Assembly: GCF_016461955.1 (NCBI RefSeq) | Contig: NZ_JADMNM010000002.1 | Coordinates: forward strand, 62,001 to 126,000 | Direction: 5' to 3' | Source: Qipengyuania sp. YIM B01966 | GTDB lineage: Bacteria > Pseudomonadota > Alphaproteobacteria > Sphingomonadales > Sphingomonadaceae | DNA length: 64,000 nucleotides | Shown: positions 18,087-26,231 of the stretch, in pieces | How positions within the stretch are numbered: the stretch's first letter is position 1 | Layout of the letters: each line of letters begins with the position of its first letter | Made by a program: the position numbers and the translations under genes | The notes under the pieces: generated by a model | Seen by the model: the letters and a program-made list of their open reading frames with translations, nothing else | Told to the model about the DNA's origin: nothing | Database searches by the model: none

Positions 18087-18482
18087 GTGGCCAGCGCTCG
18101 CAGGCACATTTTGTTGCCGCTTGCCATGAAGATGCGCCGTACGCCTACCGAGGCGGAAGCGCGGCTGTGGTCGGTCCTGCGCGCAGGACGGATGGGCGGC
18201 GTAAAATTCAAGCGCCAGCAGCCGATTGGCGATGATATCGTGGATTTCGTTTGTTTCGCCGAGAAGCTGATTATCGAAGCTGACGGTTCGCAGCACGTTG
18301 ATAATCCGGTTGATGAACGGAGGACCGCTTGGCTTGAGGCGCAAGGCTTCCGCGTTGCGCGTTTCTGGAATAACGACATTCTTGCAGATACCAATGTCGT
18401 GGCCCTAGCGATCCACGCGTTGCTTGACGGCTCAAGCCCTTCTCCCCTCGTGGGAGAGGGGTTGGGGAGAGGGGAAATATGA
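18087..18482 (+). CDS. DUF559 endonuclease-like protein
   Basis: A 131-residue protein of the DUF559 family, related in fold to very-short-patch-repair and other PD-(D/E)XK endonucleases. Family features visible are LLPLAMKMRRTPTEAEARLW, GGVKFKRQQPIGDDIVDFVC, LIIEADGSQH (putative catalytic acid/His) and RRTAWLEAQGFRVARFWNNDI. GTG at 18087 is preferred because homologues include the LLPLA segment and GAGAGG sits 6 bases upstream; ATG at 18126 is the alternative. The last 15 codons (SPSPLVGEGLGRGEI) are encoded by a palindromic repeat. It interrupts the otherwise functional pdhC-thioesterase-lpdA run, which suggests acquisition. The cellular role is unknown. Confidence 0.85.
   Translation: MASARRHILLPLAMKMRRTPTEAEARLWSVLRAGRMGGVKFKRQQPIGDDIVDFVCFAEKLIIEADGSQHVDNPVDERRTAWLEAQGFRVARFWNNDILADTNVVALAIHALLDGSSPSPLVGEGLGRGEI
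18441..18474. repeat. Palindrome with G-rich tail at the 3' end of the DUF559 gene
   Basis: TCTCCC at 18441-18446 and GGGAGA at 18452-18457 form a small hairpin followed by a G-rich tail (GGGGTTGGGGAGAGGGG, 18458-18474). The same plan, palindrome then G-rich tail, is seen in the right arm of the repeat in pdhC. It encodes the C-terminus of the DUF559 protein, and its tail supplies the Shine-Dalgarno sequence for the thioesterase start at 18479. Confidence 0.65.
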
Positions 18483-18844
18483 CCCGCTCCCCCCAAATCC
18501 GCGTCACCGCGATGCCGACCGACCTCAACCCCTATGGCGGGGTGTTCGGCGGGTGGCTGATGAGCCAGATGGCGCTGGGCGCAGGTTCGCTGGCCAGTCG
18601 GGTCGGGCGGGGCAAGGCGGTGGTGGTGGCTGCGAGCGACTTTGCATTTCCCGGCGCGATGGCGGTGGGGGATGAACTGAGCGTCTATTGCGAAGTGCAA
18701 ACGACCGGCACCACCTCGCTGACCATCGCCACCGAAGCCATCGCGCGCGAGCGTAGTGGCGAGGCTGAAGCCACGGTCGCGCGCGGGACGTTCAAATTCG
18801 TCCTCCTCGATGAAATGGATCGACCCCGCGCGGTGGGCGCATGA
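18479..18844 (+). CDS. Acyl-CoA thioesterase, YciA/BFIT hotdog family
   Basis: A single hotdog-fold thioesterase of 121 residues, predicted to hydrolyse acyl-CoA esters in the cytoplasm. The hotdog helix and catalytic region read NPYGGVFGGWLMSQMALGAG (Asn and Gly-Gly at the positions typical for YciA), followed by the beta sheet VVVAASDFAFPGAMAVGDEL and TSLTIATEAIAR. The ATG overlaps the DUF559 stop as ATGA (18479-18482), so translation is probably coupled. Its place between pdhC and lpdA suggests a link to acetyl- or acyl-CoA balance, which is inference. Confidence 0.88.
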   Translation: MTRSPQIRVTAMPTDLNPYGGVFGGWLMSQMALGAGSLASRVGRGKAVVVAASDFAFPGAMAVGDELSVYCEVQTTGTTSLTIATEAIARERSGEAEATVARGTFKFVLLDEMDRPRAVGA

Positions 18845-19032
18845 AGGCTGTCCTACATCAGCCCTGCACGCGCATAATGCGCGCCATGGTCTCGATGGCT
18901 CGCTATCCCACCCCGCTCGGCACGTTGACAGCCGACGCGGCCGAAGGTGACACATTGAGGCGACGAAACACGCCAGCGACCGAGGGTGGAGGGCGCGCGG
19001 CAAAGTTTCGCAAATCCCCCCGGTCAGTGTAA
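18841..19032 (+). CDS. Short ORF after the thioesterase, doubtful
   Basis: A 63-codon frame whose ATG overlaps the thioesterase stop as ATGA. The product (starting [20 protein letters not shown]) has no recognisable domain, is rich in Arg, and covers a 15-base palindrome and the probable promoter region of lpdA. The overlap favours translation, but the composition looks like non-coding sequence read by chance. I list it only because it fills most of the 227-base gap before lpdA. Confidence 0.2.
   Translation: MKAVLHQPCTRIMRAMVSMARYPTPLGTLTADAAEGDTLRRRNTPATEGGGRAAKFRKSPRSV
18869..18883. promoter_or_regulatory. 15-base palindrome upstream of lpdA
   Basis: CGCGCAT-A-ATGCGCG is a perfect 7+1+7 inverted repeat 188 bases before the lpdA start. 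A TTGACA hexamer lies at 18925-18930, without a convincing -10 partner. The palindrome has the size of a dimeric repressor operator. Which regulator binds, if any, is unknown. Confidence 0.35.
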
Positions 19033-19071
19033 CCCGCACACCTTCTCGTTCCACTCACGCACAGGCAGATC

Positions 19072-20487
19072 ATGGCTGAAACCTCTTACGATGTGATCGT
19101 GCTGGGCTCCGGGCCCGGCGGCTATGTCGCGGCGATCCGCTGCGCGCAGCTTGGCCTCAAGACCGCGATTGTCGAACGCGAGCTACTCGGCGGCATCTGC
19201 CTCAACTGGGGCTGCATCCCGACCAAGGCGCTGCTGCGTTCGGCCGAAGTGCTGCTTCTGGCGCGCCATGCGAAGGATTATGGGCTGACCCTGGCGGGCG
19301 AGATCGAGGCGGACCTCGCCGCCGTGGTCAAGCGCAGCCGCGGCGTCGCCAAGCAGCTCAATCAGGGCGTCACGCATCTGATGAAGAAGAACAAGATCGC
19401 CGTGCATCTGGGCGATGGCGTGCTGACCAGCCCGACCAGCCTGACGGTGACGGGCGAGAAAGGCGCGGAGAAGCTATCCGCCAGTCACGTCATCGTCGCC
19501 ACCGGCGCGCGCGCGCGCGACCTGCCGTTTGCTCCCGCCGATGGCAAGCGCATCTGGACCTATCGGCACGCGATGACTCCATCGGAAATGCCGGGCAAAC
19601 TGCTGGTCGTCGGCAGCGGCGCGATCGGGATCGAATTCGCCAGTTTCTACAATGATCTGGGCGCCGAGGTTACGGTCGTCGAGATGCTCGACCGGATCGT
19701 TCCGGCCGAGGATGCCGAAATCTCCGCCTTCCTCGAAAAGAGCCTCACCAAGCAGGGCATGACATTCCGCACCAGCACTGGGGTCGAGGCATTGGTGGCT
19801 GACGACAGCGGGGTCACGGCGACGATCAAGGGGCCAGACGGCAAGGCGAGCGAGGAGCGGTTCAGCCATTGCATCGTCGCCATCGGCATCGTGCCGAACA
19901 CCGAAGAAATCGGCATCGAGAAGCTCGTCGATCTCGAGCGCGGGTTCATCCAGATCGACTCTTACGGGCGCACAAAGTCGAAGGGGCTGTGGGCGATCGG
20001 CGATTGCACGCCCGGCCCGTGGCTGGCGCACAAGGCGAGCCATGAAGGCGTCACCGCCGCAGAAGCGATCGCGCAGGAACTAGGCACGACAGAGGTGCAG
20101 CCGCACCCGCTTGACCGCAGCGCGATCCCCGGCTGCACTTATTGCCACCCGCAGATCGCCAGTGTCGGGCTGACCGAGGCCAAGGCCAGGGAAGCGGGCA
20201 GGGAGGTGCGGGTCGGCACATTCCCGTTCATCGGCAATGGCAAGGCCATCGCGCTGGGTGAGGCCGAGGGGTTCGTCAAAACCGTGTTCGACGCGGGCAC
20301 GGGCGAGCTACTCGGCGCGCATATGATCGGGGCCGAGGTGACCGAAATGATCCAGGGCTTCACCATCGGCAAGGTGCTCGAAACCACCGAAGCCGAACTG
20401 ATGGGAACGGTGTTCCCGCATCCGACCATAAGCGAAAGCATGCACGAAAGCGTGCTGGCCGCTTACGGCAGGGCGCTGCATATATAG
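19072..20487 (+). CDS. lpdA: Dihydrolipoyl dehydrogenase (E3)
   Basis: FAD-dependent enzyme that reoxidises dihydrolipoamide in pyruvate (and other 2-oxoacid) dehydrogenase complexes. It has the FAD Rossmann motif [19 protein letters not shown], the redox-active disulfide [18 protein letters not shown], the NAD-binding motif [15 protein letters not shown], and the C-terminal interface with the active-site pair HPTISE. 471 residues, normal length. It is downstream of pdhC and the thioesterase but has its own 227-base leader, so an internal promoter is plausible. Confidence 0.98.
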   Translation: MAETSYDVIVLGSGPGGYVAAIRCAQLGLKTAIVERELLGGICLNWGCIPTKALLRSAEVLLLARHAKDYGLTLAGEIEADLAAVVKRSRGVAKQLNQGVTHLMKKNKIAVHLGDGVLTSPTSLTVTGEKGAEKLSASHVIVATGARARDLPFAPADGKRIWTYRHAMTPSEMPGKLLVVGSGAIGIEFASFYNDLGAEVTVVEMLDRIVPAEDAEISAFLEKSLTKQGMTFRTSTGVEALVADDSGVTATIKGPDGKASEERFSHCIVAIGIVPNTEEIGIEKLVDLERGFIQIDSYGRTKSKGLWAIGDCTPGPWLAHKASHEGVTAAEAIAQELGTTEVQPHPLDRSAIPGCTYCHPQIASVGLTEAKAREAGREVRVGTFPFIGNGKAIALGEAEGFVKTVFDAGTGELLGAHMIGAEVTEMIQGFTIGKVLETTEAELMGTVFPHPTISESMHESVLAAYGRALHI

Positions 20488-20644
20488 CGCTTGAAAATAG
20501 TGCCGGATTGCAACCTGTTAAGGTTTGATTGGCGGATTTCCGCGCCTTCGCATACTTGCCTCAAGCATATCTTTACCATCTCCGCCTAGTGCCCATCCTG
20601 AGCGCTGCGAGAGATGCAGTGGCAGATGGGAAGAACCGCCCGGC

Positions 20645-22957
20645 ATGAGCCGTGTTTTTGCACCGCTGAAACATCTGGACGAACGCCTCCGCCACGCGCT
20701 TTGGGCGATCGGTCTGGCGGCGTTGGGCCTCCTGATGTCGCTGTTCGACCCGATAGACCAGCAAAGCTGGATGGCGCAGACCAGGCTGGTTTCTGAAGAT
20801 GCCTCGGGGCAGATCGTCCTTGCCGCTTCGGACGTGGATTTCACTGATCCGAACCGGCCGGAGCTTCGGACGCAGCTCGCCCGCGAGCTCGAACGTCTGG
20901 ATGCAGCCGGGGCAAGGCGCATTTTCATCGATGCCATATTCCAGCCTTCGGCCGACCCCGCAGCAGACCGTCATTTGAATGCAACGCTGCACAAGCTGGG
21001 CGAGCGCGTGTTTCTCGCCAAACGCAGCTACATGAATTACGATCGGCAGCGCACCTTCAGGCAATCCGCGGCTGTGGTAGCCCAAGGCGTGCCGCAAGTC
21101 GCCACCGAATACGAAGCCCGGTATCTCGGAATAGATTGGGACATGCCGTTTGCCCTGCGCGATGGCGAAAAGATGCTGCCGTCCTTGCCTGCCGCGCTGG
21201 CTGAGAGATCGGCCATCGAGGATTCGGCGTTCATCGTCGACTACAGTTTCAGGATTTCTTCAATTCCTGTTATTTCAATACTGAAGATCGACAACGCTAC
21301 GGTTAATCGCAGTGACGTTGCGGGTAGAGATGTAGTTATTGCATTGCAACCGATGGCAGGAGTTTTGCTTACCTCAACTCCGCGCACAGCGGACGTGCCG
21401 CATTCGATTATTCAGATTGTTGCAGCCGAAACTCTCCTCGCAGGCTATGAGGATGAATTCCCAGCTTTAGGTGGATTTGTCATCTGTTGCGTACTCCTGG
21501 TCGCGTCGATTCTGATTGGAAAGAAATTCGGTAATTCAGCACGTCGAACAGCCTACGCTACCGTCGTAACGATCATGGTGGCTTCGATCGTTGCAACCTA
21601 CTTCATTCATGTACGAACCTACCCGTCTCCAATTCTTGCGACTTTGACGCTTTATGCTGCAGCCAGATTACGAATACATTGGCAGCGCCGCTACGCTTTG
21701 GTAGATCAGGCAACCGGCCTGCCCACGTTCCGCGCATTCGAGCGCACTCTCCAGGAAGCCGGTGCCGCCAATCCTCTGGTGGCGGCAAGGGTTCATGGTG
21801 CTTCGCATTTGATGAAGGCGCTGAGCGCCGAGGATTTCGCCGAGTTCACAAACCGGCTCGTAGATCGCCTACGAGTGTCCGATACCGGTCCCACCATTTA
21901 TTCGAGCGACGGGCGCTACCTTGCGTGGGAGGCGCAGGAATCGGAGATCGAACAGATAAGTGCGCATCTCGAAGGCCTGCGGGCGGTGTGCGCAAGCCCG
22001 ATCATTGTGGGCCAAACCGAACTGGATGTCGCGATAACATTCGGGGTCAGCCATGCACCCGATCGGTCTGCTTCCGCGCGCATCGCCGCCGCTGTTGCAA
22101 CGGTCGAGCGCACCTCCACTTCGTCCGCTCCTATCGAGTTTGACCAGGACGGCGCAGATCGAGATGATCTGTGGGATCTTTCGTTGCAGTCGCGGATCGA
22201 CGCAGCTCTCGCGAATGACGAGATTAACCTCGTCTATCAGCCGAAGATGACTATCGATCGGACTGCGATTGTCGGCATCGAAGGTCTCGTCCGCTGGTAT
22301 GATCCGGAACGCGGTGAAATTCCACCATCGCATTTTATCGAACAATGCGAAGTTGCCGGGCGCATCACGCATCTCACCAGGTTCACGCTCGACAGGGCCA
22401 TGCGCGATGCAACATTGCTGGCAGCCCGCGGATTGATGATCCCCGTATCGGTGAACATCTCAGCGACCCTCCTGCGCGACGAGCGGGTCGTGATAATGGT
22501 AGCGGACGCTATTCAACGGATGCGCTTTCCGCCCGAACTGCTTTGTCTGGAAGTGACAGAGACGGCCCGGATTGCCGACCTTGACCGCGCGCATGGTGTA
22601 CTCGTCTCGCTAAAGGGACTGGGTGTTAAACTCTCGCTTGATGATTTCGGGGTGGGCGCAGCGAACATCGAAGTTCTCGCCAGCCTGCCATTTGACGAGA
22701 TCAAAATCGACCGCAGCTTCGTCGCTCAAATGCACACGTTGAAGGGGCGAGCGATCGTCGACAGCATGATCAGGCTTGGCGCGCTAGCGGGCATCGTGGT
22801 CGTCGCTGAAGGCGTGGAGAGCGACGAGACGCTGGCGCAATTGGCATTAATGTCGTGTCCGGTCGTGCAGGGTTATGGCGTATATCTGCCAAGCAAGATC
22901 GAACGTCTGATGGTCGAGCATGGATTTGCCATGAAATCAGTGTCTAACATGGTTTAA
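20645..22957 (+). CDS. CHASE2 sensor with degenerate GGDEF and EAL phosphodiesterase domain
   Basis: Membrane-bound c-di-GMP phosphodiesterase of 770 residues. After an N-terminal transmembrane helix (ALWAIGLAALGLLMSLF) comes an extracytoplasmic CHASE2 domain (about 40-255), further membrane helices (about 275-350), a GGDEF-like domain without the GGDEF signature (the region reads SSDGRYLAWEA), and a C-terminal EAL domain. The EAL residues look intact: EGLVRW, SVNIS, EVTETA, LDDFGVG, KIDRSF and AEGVES, so it should degrade c-di-GMP. Start is ATG at 20645; the frame is open further upstream but without family sequence. It stands alone after lpdA. Confidence 0.92.
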   Translation: MSRVFAPLKHLDERLRHALWAIGLAALGLLMSLFDPIDQQSWMAQTRLVSEDASGQIVLAASDVDFTDPNRPELRTQLARELERLDAAGARRIFIDAIFQPSADPAADRHLNATLHKLGERVFLAKRSYMNYDRQRTFRQSAAVVAQGVPQVATEYEARYLGIDWDMPFALRDGEKMLPSLPAALAERSAIEDSAFIVDYSFRISSIPVISILKIDNATVNRSDVAGRDVVIALQPMAGVLLTSTPRTADVPHSIIQIVAAETLLAGYEDEFPALGGFVICCVLLVASILIGKKFGNSARRTAYATVVTIMVASIVATYFIHVRTYPSPILATLTLYAAARLRIHWQRRYALVDQATGLPTFRAFERTLQEAGAANPLVAARVHGASHLMKALSAEDFAEFTNRLVDRLRVSDTGPTIYSSDGRYLAWEAQESEIEQISAHLEGLRAVCASPIIVGQTELDVAITFGVSHAPDRSASARIAAAVATVERTSTSSAPIEFDQDGADRDDLWDLSLQSRIDAALANDEINLVYQPKMTIDRTAIVGIEGLVRWYDPERGEIPPSHFIEQCEVAGRITHLTRFTLDRAMRDATLLAARGLMIPVSVNISATLLRDERVVIMVADAIQRMRFPPELLCLEVTETARIADLDRAHGVLVSLKGLGVKLSLDDFGVGAANIEVLASLPFDEIKIDRSFVAQMHTLKGRAIVDSMIRLGALAGIVVVAEGVESDETLAQLALMSCPVVQGYGVYLPSKIERLMVEHGFAMKSVSNMV

Positions 22958-22959
22958 GC

Positions 22960-22988
22960 TTTACAAACTTTTATGGTTAACGCATGGT
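22960..22988 (+). promoter_or_regulatory. Candidate promoter of the 17-codon gene
   Basis: TTTACA (22960-22965) and CATGGT (22983-22988) are separated by 17 bases, directly after the stop of the EAL gene and in a locally AT-rich stretch. The -35 matches consensus at five of six positions; the -10 is poor. This is suggestive only; transcript-end mapping would decide. Confidence 0.3.
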
Positions 22989-22989
22989 A

Positions 22990-23007
22990 CTCCTGCACCA
23001 ACAGGAG
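22990..23007 (+). promoter_or_regulatory. Hairpin that hides the Shine-Dalgarno sequence of the micro-gene
   Basis: CTCCTG (22990-22995) is complementary to CAGGAG (23002-23007) with a 6-base loop CACCAA. The right arm is most of the ribosome-binding site AGGAGG (23003-23008), so the folded RNA would block initiation at the ATG at 23015. Such a short 6-pair stem could respond to temperature, a protein or an sRNA, or be opened by ribosomes at no cost. The pairing is seen; the regulation is inference. Confidence 0.5.
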
Positions 23008-23014
23008 GCTTATC

Positions 23015-23068
23015 ATGTTCAACATCTGGGATTGGTGGTTCGGCCGTGGCGGCCGTGACTCCAAGTGA
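23015..23068 (+). CDS. Trp-rich 17-residue micro-protein
   Basis: The reading frame encodes MFNIWDWWFGRGGRDSK. Evidence that it is real: a perfect AGGAGG ribosome-binding site 6 bases before the ATG, an independent Rho-independent terminator 8 bases after the stop, and its own AT-rich leader. The peptide has an aromatic N-terminal half with three Trp and a charged Gly/Arg tail, which would suit membrane-surface binding. I do not recognise a family. It lies between the EAL phosphodiesterase gene and a convergent tRNA-Ser. It could also be the coding part of a dual-function small RNA. Confidence 0.6.
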   Translation: MFNIWDWWFGRGGRDSK

Positions 23069-23076
23069 TTGAAAAA

Positions 23077-23100
23077 GGGCTCCTTTTGGAGCCCTTTTTT
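23077..23100 (+). terminator. Rho-independent terminator of the micro-gene
   Basis: GGGCTCC (23077-23083), loop TTTT, GGAGCCC (23088-23094), then six T residues; five A residues precede the stem, so it could also work for the convergent tRNA-Ser transcript. This is the most canonical intrinsic terminator in the window. Confidence 0.92.
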
Positions 23101-23112
23101 AGCGCAACGCGA

Positions 23113-23202
23113 TGGCGGACAGGGTGGGATTCGAACCCACGGTAAGCTTGCGCCCACGGCGGTTTTCAAGACCGCTGCCTTAAACCACTCGGCCACCTGT
23201 CC
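23113..23202 (-). tRNA. tRNA-Ser (anticodon UGA)
   Basis: A 90-base serine tRNA with its CCA end encoded. The acceptor stem GGACAGG pairs with CCTGTCC, followed by discriminator G and CCA. The D arm begins TGGCCGAGTGG, the anticodon stem-loop GCGGT-CTTGAAA-ACCGC exposes TGA, a long variable arm typical of class II tRNAs follows, and the T loop reads GTTCGAATC. It reads UCN codons, mainly UCA and UCG. It converges on the micro-gene terminator. Confidence 0.97.
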
Positions 23203-23306
23203 TCAAGCGAGCGGGTAGCGCCAGCGATCAGCGTTGTCACGCTTGCAGAGAACGCGCCAGCGCATAAAGGGTGGCTCTTTGTGCTCGCTTTGCTAGCAAG
23301 AACCGC

Positions 23307-24323
23307 ATGACAATGGTTGTACGCGCGCTGGTCACCTTCGCGTCTGCTAGTTTTCTGGCAGCGACTCCCGCTACGGCGCAGGACTTTCAAAGCTACCTCC
23401 GCTCGCTTGCCGAACAGGCGCGCGCTGAAGGTGTCAGCGACGCGACCATCCGTCGGATGACAACTGGCCTTACCCCAAACCAGCGGGTAATCGAACTTGA
23501 TCAAACCCAGCCTGGGTCGGGCGGCGCGCCGGGCACCTTTCCCCGGCTGGCACCTTATCTGGCGACTCATGTGGATGCTGCGCGCATCGCTGGCGGCAAG
23601 CGAATGATGTCATCGCTCGCGGGCGCGGCTGCGCAGATCGAGCGTCAATACGGGGTTCCGCGCCAGATCTTGTTCGCTATCTGGGGACATGAGACCAATT
23701 ACGGCGCGTACAGGGGCAATTTCGACCTTGCCCGTTCCCTGGCTACTCTCGCTTGGGAAGGCCGACGGCGGGAATTGTTCGCGCGCGAATTCGTCGATTT
23801 GCTGAAAGTTGCGGACCGAGGATATGCGCGGGAACAGTTGGTGGGCAGCTGGGCCGGCGCGTTTGGCAACCCGCAATTTTTGCCCAGCGTTTATCTTCGT
23901 CTGGCCACAGACGGTGATGGCGATGGTCGGGCCAACATTTTCACCAACGGCCCGGATACTTTAGCCTCGATTGCCAATTATTTTCGCGATGCCGGCTGGC
24001 GCGCCGGCCAGCCCTGGGGGGTCCGCGTCAGCCTGTCGGCCGGCGCTGTGCCGCCGGGTCTGAGCCACCGCATGATCTCGCCCGCATGCCCGCGTGTGCA
24101 TGTCCGCCACAGCCAGTGGCGGACTGTGCGCGAATGGCGTGATCTGGGCGTGCAACCACAGCGAAGCATTGGCGACGATGTCATGGCATCGCTGTTCCAA
24201 CCCGATGGCCCCGGCACGCCGGCGTGGCTGCTCACAGCGAATTACCGAGCAATTCTCGAATACAACTGTTCCAACTATTACGCGATGAGCGTGGGCTTGC
24301 TTGCGGACGAGATCGCGGGTTGA
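23307..24323 (+). CDS. Lytic murein transglycosylase, MltB family (GH103)
   Basis: Periplasmic enzyme that cleaves peptidoglycan between MurNAc and GlcNAc with anhydro-sugar formation. It starts with a signal peptide (MVVRALVTFASASFLAATPATA). The catalytic glutamate lies in FAIWGHETNYGAY, and the family motif GSWAGAFGNPQFLPS, the Asp-rich loop DGDGDGRANIF and IANYFRDAGWRAGQPWG follow. No lipobox is seen, so it is soluble rather than a lipoprotein. The start at 23307 gives 338 residues with a clean signal peptide. It is followed 91 bases later by dacA, another peptidoglycan enzyme. Confidence 0.93.
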   Translation: MTMVVRALVTFASASFLAATPATAQDFQSYLRSLAEQARAEGVSDATIRRMTTGLTPNQRVIELDQTQPGSGGAPGTFPRLAPYLATHVDAARIAGGKRMMSSLAGAAAQIERQYGVPRQILFAIWGHETNYGAYRGNFDLARSLATLAWEGRRRELFAREFVDLLKVADRGYAREQLVGSWAGAFGNPQFLPSVYLRLATDGDGDGRANIFTNGPDTLASIANYFRDAGWRAGQPWGVRVSLSAGAVPPGLSHRMISPACPRVHVRHSQWRTVREWRDLGVQPQRSIGDDVMASLFQPDGPGTPAWLLTANYRAILEYNCSNYYAMSVGLLADEIAG

Positions 24324-24414
24324 CCTCAACGCACATGCATCTCGTGTACACGGCGGCATCCGCACGCCTCCGAGCAATTGCTGAGCCCCCGGCTATTCCG
24401 CGTCAGGAGACCGC

Positions 24415-25587
24415 GTGAAACGGCAGATGATCACCGTAATGGTGGGCTTGTTGTTCGCGGTCACCCCGGCGCAATCGCCGCGCGCCCTCGAGCAGGACCG
24501 GTCAGTGCCGCAGCCGCCGCAAGCTCAAGCGGTACCAATCGCGTTGCTAGTCGACATAGGCTCGGGGCAAGTCCTGTTCCAGCGTGAGGCGGACCGGCGG
24601 TTCATGCCCGCCTCGATTACCAAGGTCATGACGACATTTGTCGCCTTCGAGCTCATCGAGCAAGAGCGTCTTCACCCCGAAACCGTATTACAAGTTAGCG
24701 AGCGAACCGCGCAGGACTGGCGAAGGATCGGCTCGACCATGTTCCTCGACACCGGAGACAGGGTGACCGTTGACGATTTGCTGCACGGCATCACGACGGT
24801 ATCCGCCAATGACGGCTCCGCTGCATTGGCCGAAGGGGCCGGGCGCTCAGTCGCAAGCTGGGTTGCGCTGATGAATGGTGCAGCGGTCAAGCTCGGCATG
24901 CACGATTCGCATTTCGGAACGCCGAATGGTTGGACCGATGGCGGGCAAACCTACGTCACGGCGCGCGATCTGGCGACGCTCGGCACCGCGATGATCACTC
25001 GCCACCCGTCAAAATTCCGGCATTTCTATGGGAAACGAGAGTTCACTTATAACGGCATTACCCAATCCAATCACGATCCAATAACCGGCCGCGTGGCAGG
25101 AGCCGACGGCATAAAAACAGGTTTCACCAATGATGCGGGCTATGGCTTTCTGGGAACCGCGCAGCGAGGCGGCCGCCGGCTGATGATGGTCGTTGCCGGA
25201 GTTGATTCGGCACGGGCGCGCGACCAGGCGGCGGTCTCATTCATGGAATGGGGATTTGCCTCCTTCGGCGGACGACGGATATTCCCGACCGGGCATATCG
25301 TGGGGTCCGCACGCGTACAGGACGGCAATGCGGCCGATGTGGGGCTGCGGCTGGGTGGTCCGCTCAACCTGTCGGTGCCGCAGTCCTCCCAAGCGAACGT
25401 CAGATTGCGGGTCGTTTACGATGGCCCGATCCAGGCACCTTTCACGACTCGCGATGAGGTGGCCGATCTCGAAGTGTCGATTGACGGAATGCCGCCTTAT
25501 TTGCTGCCGCTTTACCCTGACCGCGCTGTAGCGAGGGCCAATCCGGCCTGGCGGGTGCTTAACGGGCTTGCCGGGATGTTTCGCTGA
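24415..25587 (+). CDS. dacA: D-alanyl-D-alanine carboxypeptidase (PBP5/6 class, S11)
   Basis: Low-molecular-weight penicillin-binding protein trimming the terminal D-Ala of peptidoglycan stem peptides. It has a signal peptide (starting MKRQMITVMVGLLFAVTPAQ) and the three active-site motifs: SxxK in ASITKVMT, SxN in SANDGS and KTG in DGIKTGFTND. A C-terminal PBP5-like beta domain ends in a likely membrane-anchoring helix (ANPAWRVLNGLAGMF). The start is GTG at 24415 with AGGAGA 5 bases upstream. Its stop overlaps the tmk start (TGATG). Confidence 0.95.
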   Translation: MKRQMITVMVGLLFAVTPAQSPRALEQDRSVPQPPQAQAVPIALLVDIGSGQVLFQREADRRFMPASITKVMTTFVAFELIEQERLHPETVLQVSERTAQDWRRIGSTMFLDTGDRVTVDDLLHGITTVSANDGSAALAEGAGRSVASWVALMNGAAVKLGMHDSHFGTPNGWTDGGQTYVTARDLATLGTAMITRHPSKFRHFYGKREFTYNGITQSNHDPITGRVAGADGIKTGFTNDAGYGFLGTAQRGGRRLMMVVAGVDSARARDQAAVSFMEWGFASFGGRRIFPTGHIVGSARVQDGNAADVGLRLGGPLNLSVPQSSQANVRLRVVYDGPIQAPFTTRDEVADLEVSIDGMPPYLLPLYPDRAVARANPAWRVLNGLAGMFR

Positions 25588-26231
25588 TGCGCGGGAAATT
25601 CATCGCTTTCGAAGGCGGCGAGGGGTGCGGCAAATCGACCCAGGCTCGGATGCTGGCTGATTGGCTCACCGCGCAGGGACGCGATGCTGTGCTCACGCGC
25701 GAACCGGGCGGTACGCCGGGCGCGGAGGCCATCCGTGCTTTGCTGCTCGAGCCGCCCGGCACAGGATGGGCCGCGCGCGCGGAAGCTCTACTGTTCGCTG
25801 CCGCACGATCCGATCATGTCGAAAGGTTGATCGCGCCTGCGCTGGCATCGGGCCGATGGGTAATTAGCGACCGCTATCTGGATTCGAGCCGCGCCTACCA
25901 GGGCGTTGCAGGAGGGCTCGACGACCACAGCATCATGGCGCTGCACGAATTTGGCAGCGGCAGCCTCCGACCTGATCTGGTGTTCGTTCTACAAGCACCC
26001 GAGGAGACGCTATCGGCTCGGCTTGCTGCACGCGACGGCGATGTAAGCGATGCGATCGGAGGTCGCGGCGCCGAGTTCCACCGTGCGGTGGCCGAGGCAT
26101 TTGTCGCGATCGCCGCCAGCGATCCGCAAAAGTATCAACGCATCGATGGTGTCGGTTCAGCCGAAGACGTGCACAAGACTGTCTTGAGGCATCTCGCGCC
26201 CCTGTTGAGCGAGTGCGATGGCGCAGCCTGA
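25587..26231 (+). CDS. tmk: Thymidylate kinase
   Basis: Phosphorylates dTMP to dTDP with ATP. The 214-residue protein starts with the P loop FIAFEGGEGCGKSTQARML, has the DR[Y/H] motif (SDRYLDSSRAYQG) and a LID region with Arg residues (SARLAARDGDVSD). It sits in the widespread bacterial order dacA-tmk-holB-metG-tatD. ATG at 25587 overlaps the dacA stop by one base, and its 3' end overlaps holB by 14 bases, so the genes are one transcript with coupled translation. Confidence 0.97.
   Translation: MRGKFIAFEGGEGCGKSTQARMLADWLTAQGRDAVLTREPGGTPGAEAIRALLLEPPGTGWAARAEALLFAAARSDHVERLIAPALASGRWVISDRYLDSSRAYQGVAGGLDDHSIMALHEFGSGSLRPDLVFVLQAPEETLSARLAARDGDVSDAIGGRGAEFHRAVAEAFVAIAASDPQKYQRIDGVGSAEDVHKTVLRHLAPLLSECDGAA

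Noticed and set aside
22954-23196. 80-codon minus-strand frame beginning MAEWFKAAVLKTAVGAS
   Set aside because: Its start is a translation of the tRNA-Ser gene, a well-known annotation artefact.
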